Below are positions 1-11,800 of a DNA stretch of 64,000 nt, piece by piece. The stretch is taken from assembly GCF_020740795.1 (NCBI RefSeq), contig NC_067283.1, positions 39,979,659 to 40,043,658 of the forward strand. Direction: 5' to 3'. Position numbers and translations under genes: made by a program. The first letter of the stretch is position 1. Every line of letters starts with the position of its first letter. A model generated the notes under the pieces. That model made no database searches, was not told where the DNA came from, and was given only the letters and a program-made list of their open reading frames with translations. This DNA comes from Apus apus. Lineage: Eukaryota > Chordata > Aves > Apodiformes > Apodidae.

Positions 1-3000
1 TGCAAAACAGCATGTCTTTTGAGGATGTATATATGTTTAGCTACATGTTGGAAGCTTGGGTGCTGATTCTTCACCATGAGCTACGGTGTTGTTAGTGCAT
101 GCAGGTGGAGCAGGTTAGCAGGGCTGCTCCTCCAGGTGATGGTTTGGAGGCCTCACCTGGCAGATGGGTGGGACCTGGAACACCCTCAGTAGGCAAGCAG
201 TGACCTCACCCCTAGGGAGGAAATGCTTCACCCTGAACCTGGAATCTACAGAAGGTGTTTCCATGTATCTGAAGGGACTTAATCTAGGTACCTGTGAGAT
301 GATTGGAGTTAAATATCTGCTGAGTGTTACACAGGACAAATTTTTGGGCTTGCCTATCACAGGACTTATAGGTGGGTTTTCAGAGGTCTACTCCTCACCA
401 GGGGGATCTGGGGAGGTGGCAATGACCTGCTTCTCAGTAGAGTTCCTCTAACTAGTTGGATGCTTTAGGGAAGGGAGGACACTATTTATTTATTGTAGGA
501 GTCTCCTGTCTTTGGGGGCATACTGCTTGAAGGCTACAGCTGGACTGAGGGGAGAATCCCCGTTGTTCCCAGGAGCAGCCCTGGGCTGGGGTGTGAGCCT
601 TCACTAGCCCATGGACAGGAGGCCAGGCATGGACGTGGGTGCTCTCCACTAACATTAGCTGCTGGTTTAAGTAGGGGTCACACTATGGCTTTCCCCCTCT
701 GGGTCAGTCACAACCCACGCTTCAGTGCTCAGAGCTTCTGAGGCTCTCCTAACCTGTGCAGCAAACGCTGCCAACAAAAATCTCAAAGCTGCTGAAATTA
801 CAAGCAAAAGTGTGTGCTGAAATAGTGTCTTTTATTAAGTTGCTGCTGAGTTTCAGTGATTGCCTGTTCGTTTTAATATCCATATGATAACGGGTGCAAA
901 AAAAACAGCTATAAATAGAGGAGATCATGCTCTAAGCAGTCACAGGAGGGTGAATATCCTGAAAAGCTGTGAGTTGGAAGGAAGAGTGCCACTTCCAAAA
1001 GTCACTCCTCCTGAACTGTTGCCGTGAGCAGAGGAATGTATCTCTCTGTAAATGTAAAGTGTATTTTGTTTCCCAAATGTGTTTTTGTTTCCATTAATCG
1101 GCTTTTTTATTCTCCCTGCTAATTAAATATAGGTCCTTCTCTACGCTTTTGATCCTAAAATGAAGCTTATAGTGGGGAATAGGCTGGTTTTACTGTTGCT
1201 TCTGAAAAGATCAAAGTACTGTTCAGAAAATGTGCAGAGTTTGTGGGTTGTTTTTTTTGGTGTGGGGTTTGTTTTGTTTTTGTTGTTGTTGTTGTTTTGG
1301 CATCCTGCTCTCTATGTTGTATTTTGCTGCTTTATTAGGAAATTTATGGAAAAAGTTGTTTTAGTGTTTATTAAATAAAGACCTTATGCCTGTTCATTTT
1401 GTTACCTTTGGCTTTCAGCGCGGTCACTGGAAAGATGAGGTGGTTAATGTTTAATGAAGTGGTCCTTTATTTAAAATGCTAATTACCCTTTGAAACAAAA
1501 TAGGCTTTAAGCAAAACAAAAATGTTTCCAGAAGTTTCAGATGAGTTTACCACTCTCTCAAACCCTCGTCTTCCTCCCCACGTCTTTCCCTGTTGTGTCT
1601 CACCATATCCTTGTACTCTGGTGTATGTGATGCCCCAGTGCTGAGCAGAAACCACAGGGAAAAAACTCTGTCCATTTTTTTTCTCAGATAAATACAGAAA
1701 GTCTGAGGTGTGTACTGGAATGGAGAGGCACTTTTCCACATATTGGTGTGCTTTTTTTTTTAGTTGTTTTTTTTTTGTGGGTTTTTTTCCCCCCATGAAG
1801 AAAGGAGGTCTATAAGGAGACCTAACAATGCCCTTAGTGTTCTGTCAGAAACTGCCTGGCTACATCTTGTTTTATTTGGCCCTCACTGAATGGCAGTTTC
1901 ATTTATGTTTTGGGTGTTTGGCAGATATTTTATCTTTGTCAAACTTCACTTTTAACATTTGTTTAGATTACTTGTCACAACACTTTTTTTTTAACTCATA
2001 AGATTTCAGTCAGCTTGATGTTGCTTAGAAGTGATTTCTAGAGTTTTTGAACTTGCTTGTTACATGTTGTCTGGTTTTGAGCCATCCCAGTTAAGTTGGT
2101 TGATTTATAGTTTCTTCTTTTTTTTTGCACTTTCCCTTTGCTGATAGCACAACAGTCATTTAGAGCCTCTGACTCCATTGATGGTGGGGTAAGCATCTCC
2201 TAAATCCTGTGAAAAATAAAGAAAAAGAGTATAGTGACTGTTGTAAAAACCTGAATGCATCCATTTTACGCCATCTTTCCTAGTAAATAAGACCATGCTG
2301 CCTGCTTTGGAAAATCTGTGTTGAGATCAGGAACATCATTCCCTGCTGTTCTGTCTGATAGGTGATGGTATTTGCTTTCCTACCCATGAGGAGATCCTGC
2401 AGCTGTTCATCAGTGCTTAGCTAAGCCATCAGTCCCTGACAGCAGCAGGAGTCCTGGGCTTAAGGGTTCCTTGTGCTGGGTTTTGCCTGATCTTGTTGGT
2501 TCTGTGGTATCTCTGATACCTGTGAGGGACAGATCACATGCAGATATGAGCTGGTCCTTGGATGGAGATCTAGTTCCACTTCTTGTCTTCCCATGCAACA
2601 TGATCTTGGCGTTGAATTTATTTGGAAGGTCCTGCAGTAAGAGATGAGGGATACAACTGAGGCTTCCTAGCTCTCTGTCAGCAGCTGTTTCTGTTAATTT
2701 AATCCCTCTTTCAGTCTGAATGTCAGGCAGTGACCAGATTCTTAACATTTCTGCTCTGCTCTCCATATAGACGGAACTGAATGGGATAATTTAATTTTAA
2801 ATGAGATTGGGGAAACTTGACGTGTGACATTCACACTGTATTGCTTATAAAGGAAAAACAAAGTAAAACCACAAAAACAAAACAAACCAACCTATTCTAT
2901 GTAGCCATTCCTTGCTCAGATGTTCTGTCATGACTGATTTCAAAGGGATTATTTGCTTATGCTAGTCTTTATTTGCAGCAATAATGTTTGGAGGGCTGCC

Positions 3001-4384
3001 ATCATTCAAATCTACTTGAACTTATGTTCTTTTTGGAAATGTTTTTAAATTTGGAAGTTACATTTCTGAGCTGCAGATGCTTTGGTTTAGCAAAGGACAG
3101 TTTACCAATAGTAGTGTGATTGCTGAAATAATTTAGTCTAATACTTGCCCATGCTCTATTCATTTCCATGCTTCAGTTGACTTGCAAATGAAGATATATG
3201 GACCTGGACAGTGTGAATACACTAACAAAAGTGACAAATGCTCAGCCTTCTCCAAAAATCCTGGAGAGAGCCTGCAGACTTCAGCCGGCATGGATGAATC
3301 CAAGTGACCCTAAAACCATCCAAAGGTCAAATGATGGAGCAGACTTCCTAAGAGCTCTGTCCCTGCTTGCCTGGAGCTTCCCCCTTAGCTGCTTGCTGTG
3401 GACTAGTTGAGAGGATGGCAAGCAGACTGGTAATGGCTTGGTATTTACAGAGCCTAAGTGTTTACACACAGATGCAAATACAGGTTTTTTGAGCAGCTTG
3501 GGTCCATTTTATTCCCCTTCTGCCTTCATCTGGAAACCTGCATTGTGTTTGTCTGGGGAGGAATGGAGTCTTCTCAGTAGTATTTGTCTGTCAGCTGCTA
3601 TTATTAATTGATGTGATTGTTTCTTTACTAATATTTACCTAAGGTTTTAACATGGAAGTAACTATACAGATAATTCTAGTGCAATCTTAGAGGAAAGTCA
3701 ATGCCTTAATTAGAGAAATGACTTGCTACTCTTGAGTTGTTATTCACAAATTGATTTTTTTCCTGCCCGGCAAACTGTTTGCCCTGAAATCTGAGGAAGC
3801 TGTTAACTAGATGGGTGACATTCGAAGTGGATACTAGCAATTAAGACAAACAAGTAAATTTGACAAAGAAACTAATATTTGTCCTGAAGGAAGTCTGAAA
3901 CGTTTGGGGTGGGGGAGGGAATTTGGAGGCATTTCTGTCTTCTGCAAGCCTCTTTCTGAAGAGTCACTGCAGTATACTGTGTTGAGAAAAACAGATCAGC
4001 AGGGGCTCTTGGAGAAGGGTGAGTCGCACCCACTTAACTTTCCTTTTACTATGGTACACTAGGTCCTATAACTACACGGGATCATCCCGGGAAAACAAGA
4101 GAGTTATTTAAAAGTGCAGCAGAATATTATTTTAAGCAGCACAGTGGTGATGTTGAAACTCAGTGCCTCTCAATTCTGCTAGAGCCAACAATTTTGAGGA
4201 TTAAAAACATATGGAATATAGATACAGAAATAACCACAATGCTTGGGGTATTATTTAGCATTATTTGTATTATTCAGGCTAGCAAAAACAAAAAGATCAA
4301 GAGAAAAATCTCCTGTTACAGGCCATAAGCCATCCAGTAGATGATGGGAGTTGGAAAGAAATTTTATGGGAAAGTTTTTCTGTA
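1..4384. other. Non-coding stretch upstream of RARB exon
   Basis: AT-rich sequence with T-rich microsatellites at about 1253-1296 and 1748-1790. Open frames are at most 118 codons and show no family motif, codon bias or splice context. I see no gene, promoter or RNA gene. Confidence 0.6.
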
Positions 4385-4520
4385 ATTGCTCTCCTAGAGA
4401 TTTCTTCATCCTTTCCCTGAAGCATCTCATGCTGACTGCTGTCAAATGAGAAGTTACTGAACTAAATGGACTATTAATCTGACTCAGTACAGCAATTCCT
4501 GTATTCCTATGTTTACAAGC
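4385..4520 (+). mobile_element. Ancient CR1/L3-type LINE 3' end
   Basis: The order of blocks is that of the old amniote CR1/L3 tail: TTTCTTCATCCTTTCCCTGA, GCATCTCATGCTGACTGCTGTC, then TGAACTAAATGGACTATTAATCT, GACTCAGTACAGCAATTCCT and GTATTCCTATG. It differs from the young CR1 tails in this window, lacking the TTCTATGAT end. It is diverged, so the start is approximate. Confidence 0.72.
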
Positions 4521-6035
4521 AGGCTTTGTCTGCTGAGGATTGTTTTTCTGCAATAAACCCTCCATTTGAGCTAGGGAAAGGATATTTTCCAGTAGCTGTT
4601 GCTATGAAATTTTGTATGTTGTTTTGAAAAAAAGAGTATTTTTTTTTCCTCCCCTTTTATGTGTATGCATGATTCAAATTATAAAATTTAGCTTCCTGTT
4701 TGATGGATTTGCTATTCAGTAATATTCTGGACCATTGAGTAGTGTAATGACTCAAAATTATGTGCTTTTAAAAATTGAGGGACAAAGTAATCTTGGATGG
4801 CTGGTCTATGGCTAAATGATTAATTCTGTTCAGAAGGGTGTGAACTGGGTGCCTTTGTCACAACTTGCCAGACCTGCTAACATTCCTGTTTCTTCTTTAG
4901 AAGTGGAGAATTTCTTAAAGACTGTATTACTTCTGTGGTTGTTACTAATTTGAGTTGGTGAAGTCCTAGTGAACCCATCTTTCTACCTTCACTTGTTTTT
5001 AAGAGTTTTTTCTATTTTGCTTGACCTGAATATGTTCAGTGAGTAACCTACCTTTGCAGTGAGGTATGTGAAGCAGAGTTATAATTTCCAGGACTTGTTG
5101 TGCCTTGGGTTTGTTGTGTGAATCTTAAATTTGATTTCCTTCTTTTTCAAAGGCTTAAGAGTGGATGTGACAGTAAAGTTACTTAATTCAGATCTTTTTA
5201 GCACGTCAGACAACATTGCTTCACGTAGGTGACCTTCAGTTCTCTTTACTACTTTAGAAGGTACATTAGAGACATGGGATACAAACGTGCTTTGTTTCAC
5301 CCAGAAAAATGTGAATTTCATATAAGGAGAATGTGTTTCATTTCCTTACCATGTGTCAACAACTGGATTCTAAACCTATGTTTATCAGATGCAGAACTGT
5401 TTTGGGAGGATTATCACTAAATCAAATGCTAGACTGGAATTTAAGCTCTTGCTATATAGCATTTCTCAAAGTTTCTTTCTAATCTACTTTTAAGCTATTT
5501 GGTTGTTGATGCTTACATCTGACATTAAGAGGCTACTTTTCTGTGTTGCTCTTTGTACAGAAGAATAAATGCTTCTTTCTGTTTCAAAACCCTTATACTC
5601 TTGTAATAAAGATAGTACTCCTGATTCTTTTTTCTTTTTTTTCTTTTTTTTTTATTAAGGCCCATCATTAAGGTTCAAACACATGCAGGAATGAAAGTCT
5701 TAGGTCACACATGGTAAAACCATAGTATAGCTGTATTACTGTGGAAATAAAATGCATTTTAAGGGAGGAGATCCTATGGTTTTCTTTAACACATGGATTC
5801 TGATTATTATTTTAGGAGTATATCTCTTTTATTGGATAATATATGTTAAAGTTAATGCATATGTTTTTGTCTGGCAAAACTAGGATCAGAGTGGTTACAT
5901 GAAGATGAGACCTAGTCCATATAAAAAATGCAGCTATTTATATAGAGAAGTGATCTAGAGGGTACTTTTTCTCAATTTTGTACAGTGAAAGCTTTTACAG
6001 AATTCACTTACTTTGAGAGATTAATTCACTTATTT
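4521..6035. other. Non-coding stretch
   Basis: AT-rich, with a TTTTTTCTTTTTT tract at about 5628-5654. Nothing recognisable. Confidence 0.6.
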
Positions 6036-6154
6036 TGAGGTTGGATGGGGCTCTGAGCAACCTGGTCTAGTGGGACGTGTCTCTGTCCATCCAGGGGGGT
6101 TGGAACTAGATCATCTTTAAGATCTCTTTCAACTCTAACCGTTCTATGATTATG
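6036..6154 (+). mobile_element. CR1 3' tail
   Basis: GAGGTTGGATGGGGCTCTGA, then GCAACCTGGTCTAGTGGGA, GGTTGGAACTAGATCATCTT and a terminal GTTCTATGATTATG. This is the canonical end of an avian CR1, about 120 bases, with no coding sequence left. It is the same subfamily as the copy at about 25.7 kb. Confidence 0.88.
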
Positions 6155-7016
6155 TCCATTAGCTGGCATATTTATTGCATTATCTTCCTTATGTATAATT
6201 TTGAGGACACTTAAATTGTTGGGGTTTTTTTCTGCTTACTCCTGGTTTGCTTTAGCATATGGTACTCTGTGAGACCCCATGTAAGTGATAACTCTCTGAG
6301 ACCTAGTTGGCACAGACAGCGCTAGCTGAGAAGAGGGTGTAGACAGGCTAATACTGAAGGTTATGCTTGAACCAACATGTACCTTTCAGCCATCTCTGAC
6401 TGGAGTGTTCTGCATAGTGATTTTTATTTTTTTTACCTGATTACAATCAAGGAAGTTACAAGTGGGTTTCAAATGTCTTAGTCCTACTAGGTAAGATCCT
6501 CCTCTCTTTTTTTTTTTTTTTTTTTTTTTCCTTAGGGATTCAGTTGCTCACCCAAGGTGTGCATTTGTTGAAGGAACTTCAGGAGCTGTTAGAAAAGTGC
6601 TCTCTGTTGTGACACGTCTGTTTTGACATTCCCAATTCAAAGATATGCTCTACTTGGCCGCTGGTATTTGCACGGTTAAATCAGATTGTCTTATCAGCCT
6701 TGGGCACCCAGCTGGGCTTCCAAGTTTCTAGCTTCTCACTCTTCTGCATCCTTTGCAGTGCACTGGGCTGCTGGATCCTGACTTGGGAAGCGCTACTGTC
6801 CTGAAAATTGTGCAGGAAGAGTCTTGATAAGGTCATTCTGCTGCAGTGGGGAAGGGCATCTACCAGGCACATAACAAAGCTGGTATGGGAAGCATATCTG
6901 CCCTGCTGTCTGGCTCTGGATATATTATTACTATTATACAAAGTAAAGTGCCAGGCAGTGTGAGTTGGACTGCACCACACAGTAAGGACAAAGGGATAGC
7001 CAGTGCAGCAGAGTTA
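6155..7016. other. Non-coding stretch between two CR1 fragments
   Basis: Contains the 23-base poly(T). A 99-codon minus-strand frame at 6681-6980 has no recognisable domain. No gene supported. Confidence 0.55.
6507..6529. repeat. Poly(T), 23 bases
   Basis: Uninterrupted T run. It is not next to a recognisable retrotransposon end, so it is treated as simple sequence. Confidence 0.9.
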
Positions 7017-7633
7017 GAATCATAGAATCATTTTGGTTGGAAAAGACCTTTAAGATCATCAAGTCCAACTGTTAAACCAGCACTGCCAAGTCCACCACTA
7101 AGCCGTGTCCCTAAGCACTACATCTACATGTCTTTTAAATACCCCCGGAAATAGTGACTCCATCACTTCCCTGGGCAGCCTGTTCTAGTGCTTGACAACC
7201 CTTTCAGTGAAGAAATTTTTCATAATATCCAATCTAAACCTTCCCTGGTGCAACTAGAGACAATATCCTCCTCTTCAGTTGCTTCATACTAGGGATACTG
7301 ACCTCCCCCTTGCTATAACCTCTTTTTAGGTAGTTGTAGAGAGCAATAAGGTCTCCCCTCAGCCTCATTTTCTCCAGGCTAAACAACCCCAGTTCCCTCA
7401 GCTGCTCTTTTTAACTCTTGTGCTTTAGAGCCTTCACCAGCTTTGTTGCCTTTCTCTGAATATGGTCCAGCACCTTAGTGTTGGTCTTGTAGTGAGTGGC
7501 ACAAAACTGAACACAGTGTTTGAGGTGTAACCTCACCAGTGCAGATTACAGGGGTGCAATCACTTCCCTAGTCCTGCTGGCCATACTATTTCTGATACAA
7601 GTCAGGGTGCTGTTGCCTTCTTGGCCTCCTGGG
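7017..7633 (-). mobile_element. CR1 retrotransposon 3' fragment
   Basis: Begins with GAATCATAGAATCATTTTGG, followed by TTGGAAAAGACCTTTAAGATC, the reverse complement of the CR1 3' tail. It continues through the reverse complement of the 3' UTR and the ORF2 C-terminal coding region (for example the complement of the block encoding NRLPR-V-SP). Similarity fades around 7633, after the CTTGGCCTCCTGGG segment. The reading frame is broken; this is an old, 5' truncated copy. Confidence 0.9.
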
Positions 7634-8479
7634 AATGGTAGATGGTGGTGTCAATAGCAAAAGATGGGTCTGCATTGGCATGTACTCAGCGAGATAGGAG
7701 GATTGACTGCTGGTATGCAGGAGGAAAGTGCTGCTGGCAGCTTTGAGAGCATCACATCTTGTACTGGTTTACATTTATTGGCATCTGTGGCTTGGAGGTT
7801 GCAATAATGAGCTTCCTGTTCGCTAGCGTGAATATCCCTGCAGTTGTTCTGCTCATGGTGGTTCAGAATTGGTTGGAGGCTTGTTGAAAGAGCACTGCTT
7901 GACTGCACCCTGCCTTGCTGCACGAGGAGTCTTCTTGGGGATGGTTAGTCAGCCAAGTGTAGCAGCTTCTATGGGATTTCAGATGCTGGTGAGAGCTCTA
8001 CAATTAACTCATATCTCATGACACAATTATGAACATTTTCATTTTTGCTTTCTTGAATGCTTTCAAAATTAATAATTTTATTATGTTACTTAGCTGGTGA
8101 AACTGAAAGGTTAGTGATTCTGATGCATTTAGAGGTCAAGTGCTACCCTGTTTTGTTGATGTCAAGGTTAAACTGTTCATGGCTAAAATCCTTAAACATG
8201 ACAGTAGGTTTTGGCACATGGTGGCATATTACCTGTCTGTATCTCTAAGCATCTGCATACAACTTCTTCCTGCATGGTACTTGTGAAGTAATTCAGACTA
8301 GTTTTCCCATCCACAGAAGTAACATGTTGTCCTTGCTTTTACCAGTGGAAAGATCCTTTCAGAAATGAGCTAGTTGGGAGTGATTGTTGTGATTAATTTG
8401 CACACTTGCTTATTCTCTAAGAATAACTTTGTATTATATCAGAAGTCCTACTTTGCAGACTGATGTATGACGTGAGTCT
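7634..8479. other. Non-coding stretch between CR1 and L2-like relic
   Basis: No repeat or coding signature recognised. The first few dozen bases may be a further diverged part of the minus-strand CR1. Confidence 0.5.
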
Positions 8480-8880
8480 CCTTGAGTTTTGTTAGTGCTT
8501 ATGCTCCCATTAGGTTGCTGTTTGGAAGTGAAATGTAAGGTTATAGTTCACTTTGGTCTTTCTGATAACGTAATCCACCTGTCCAGCATCTCTTGCAGAA
8601 TAATTCTGGGACATAGATCTTCTAAATGTGTTAGGGTGTGGAAAAGATGTGCTGGTTTTGTGGCTACCATGATTGATTATTGTACCTCTCTCCTTATGAC
8701 CTAGCTGATAAGGTTTTGCAACATTTTCAGATGATTCGGAGGATGAAGATGCTTAGACGTGCAGTGTTATCTCGGCATATTGTTAGCATTTTGCAATTGC
8801 TTTATTGGTTCCCTGTTAAGCAAAATATTGACAATAAAAAAGCTATTTTTGTTCTGCATTCCACTCTGTGGCTTTGTCCT
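8480..8880 (+). mobile_element. L2-like LINE reverse transcriptase relic
   Basis: Two overlapping open segments, in different frames, carry the C-terminal signature of L2-clade LINEs. The first ends ...GFVATMIDYCTSLLMT at about 8655-8703, the (S/T)-x-(L/I)DYCNSLL box. The second reads ADKVLQHFQMIRR at about 8707-8745 and ILQLLYWFPVKQNIDNKKAIF at about 8790-8850, matching the family pattern of KLQ-VQN-AAR followed by LHWLPV--RI-(F/Y)K. A frameshift separates the two. CR1 has a different C-terminus, so this is not another CR1. Functional decay is clear, but the protein motif is well preserved for an element this old in birds. Confidence 0.68.
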
Positions 8881-11800
8881 CTCCTAGTTAATGGCTGTGC
8901 TTGTTCCTAATTTTGCTACCCTATTGTTGCTGTGACAGGGAGCTACAGAGAACAGAGGTTTAAAATAAATGTTCATAATCTCCACTAGCCCTCTGGCATA
9001 TTCTGCTGACCCTGAGGGAGTCTTACTGGGAATACATTGGAACTTGTGATATGTAATAAGCAAAGGTTCAGGAGCCTGGAGTAGACAGCAGAAATGCTGT
9101 CTTCTGGGTAAAGCAGGACTGAAGACTCTAATAACTCAGAGGAATTACAGAACCTTTCAGCAGGCATACTGTTAGACTTGCCATATATAACAAAAGATGA
9201 TAAATTATGTGTGTTATTTTGTGTTAGCACAGTGTCCACAGCTCCGTGATATTAAGATGACAGATGCACCTCTGGTCCAACAGACTAGCATTCAGAAATG
9301 AAGTTCACAACCAGTGCTTAAACCCTATTTTTCCCCTGTTGCACTTGGATCACCTTCGTCACTTGACAAAGGGGTGCAGTGAGGGTACAAACTTCTCTAG
9401 CTTTGAGAAAGTAGAATTACCAGCCTTGGAGTGCAAAAAGTAGGACTGCTGAGAGACTGAACCTATCTCCTGAACATCTAACTCTGGGGGATTGAGAAGC
9501 CTGTGTCATCATTTCCCAATTCAGTCACATTCCTAACAAAATCTTTCAGGTTTCTCAGACAGCTTCCTGAATAAACATTATTCATTTTTTGAGTGAATCC
9601 ACCTGCACAATAAGTTTAGATTACTCAAGATAGCAGAATTTTCTTTGCACAGTAAAGTGGACTCTCGCAGGATCCTTCCCTGCGAGACATATAAAGTGAA
9701 GTTTGCTGAGTTGATACAGACCCCTCCACTGAGGTGCACAGTTTTCAGACTAATCAATATTTTATTCTCTTTTTTGTTTATCTCAGTGACTATGTTGAAG
9801 TCTTTGTTTCTTTGCATAGTGTGTGAAGATCACATACTTCACTGACCCTTCTTCAGTGCATTTCCAGGCATCAAGTCTGTGCCATAGCAGGGCACAAAAA
9901 ATGCTGTATTTACCAGTTGTCCAGGTACTGAACAAGCCATAAGTGGAAAATGAAGCTCTCAAGCTTTTTCCTCCATAATTGGTGATGAGGGCAAGTCTAA
10001 TGCCATGCTTTGTAGCTCTCACTAGATATCCAAGTTGGCTAAACTAATAGGTTCCATTCTGTGCCACTGAAGATATCCTGTATGGGTCCATGCAGAGGAA
10101 GAACTGGTCTCAAGGAGGGAGGTGGTGTGCTGCTGTGCTTTATAGTGATGGTGCTGCTGAGACCAAGACTTCTCAGGGAGGTAACTCTGAGGCTGAACAG
10201 ACAGATGAGACTTGCTTCTGTACTGGAATCATCATCTCTAGCCATGTCTTGCTTAACGAAGGCTAACAACAAATGTTGCAAATCTAAAGTGCCCTGATCC
10301 TTCCCAATATTATCATATACGACTTTACATCGACACTGATATGTAGCCATCATCACAGTGCACAGTCATCAACACTCATGTTGTCAGCACCTGCCATTTG
10401 GTAAGCCTCTGTTGTGACTCGTGGCTTCACTGATGGAGGTCTTTAGACCGGCAGTCACTAATTGTCACCACTAGTGTTGCATGTCTTTGTGCTCTCCTTT
10501 AACGAAGGATCTTGTCATCCTGTTTCAGTGGTTCACCTGCAGTGTTCATCATGACCACAGGGTGTTGGCCTCCCAAAGAGATGTGCATCTCTGTCAAGAA
10601 GCTGCCCTCCAAAGCTGCTTCCCTCTTCAGCTCCTGAGCAGATGAACTACTCCATTCTCTTAATGATCCCCAGGCTGCCATCATTTACTAGGGATCTTCT
10701 GTCTGTCAACAAAACAATAACATCACTTGACCTCTCTTACTGATCTCAGAGGCCTCTTAAAGGTTATAAACAGTCAGTATAAGGTCTGTTTAGTAGCTGC
10801 ACTGATGGTTAAGTGCTGTATTTGCCGTTGGTCACCATGCCATGTTTCCCATCAGCTAGAAGTTAAGGATGAGCACTCTGAGAGCACACTTGGGAGACTT
10901 CAGATAGATCCCCCACATTCTCCTAGCTGTAACACCACTTTGGAAGAGTTTGGCATACTTGTAAACATCTGCATGTCCCATAATATTGGATGACATTACT
11001 GAATGTAGACAGCAACATGTGCTTTTCCTTCCTTACTCAGTCTCTCCTCTCCTGGCCTCCCATCTCTTTCCAAGAGCCCTCCTCTCAAAAATTTGCAGGG
11101 AATTGGAGTGATGCTATCTTGAGGTGCCTTGTAGCCAGAGCTAAAGGCCAATTAACTGCCAGTTAAGGTGAAGAAGAACTTTTTCCTGGACAGGAAGTGT
11201 GTCCCATTCTGGACTTAATCAGACATCAGTGATGTTACCTTTATAGGTACTGCAAAGTACTTAATAATTATATTATATATAAATATAAGTGTATAACAAA
11301 GTAATGCTACTATAGATGAGTAGGCTGTCAGTTTAAGGTGGTACCCATTGGCATCTATGAATCTTCCCAAATTTTAGCAGTGTGGTGACTCTGGTTGCAG
11401 CTCACCTTTGTTGTCTGTGGTTCTTTTTCTCTGCCTTGACTGGATGATAAGAAGGGAGCCCAGGAGGCAGGTTCCTTAGTTCCAGTGATGATAATTTTTC
11501 CTCTTTGTTGGTTGCCATCTTGCATAGAAGCAGGTAGGATCAAAACAATTTGGACATGTAGGACTCTGAAGGACAATTTGAGTCACAAAGTCCAATCTAG
11601 TTTTTCTGAACTGTGGGGAGAAGCTGTGATGCAACAAAGGAAGCCCCCTCAAAAAATGTGCTCGGAGAACAAGGCTAAAGCAGTAGGCATAACATCTTGG
11701 GTGGGAAAAGCTTTGTTTTTGTTGGAGTTTCTGGTTATGTGTGGCTTGAGTGACCAGGCTGCTTTGTAAGAGCTGTTTTTCCTGGCTACCCTGTACTACT

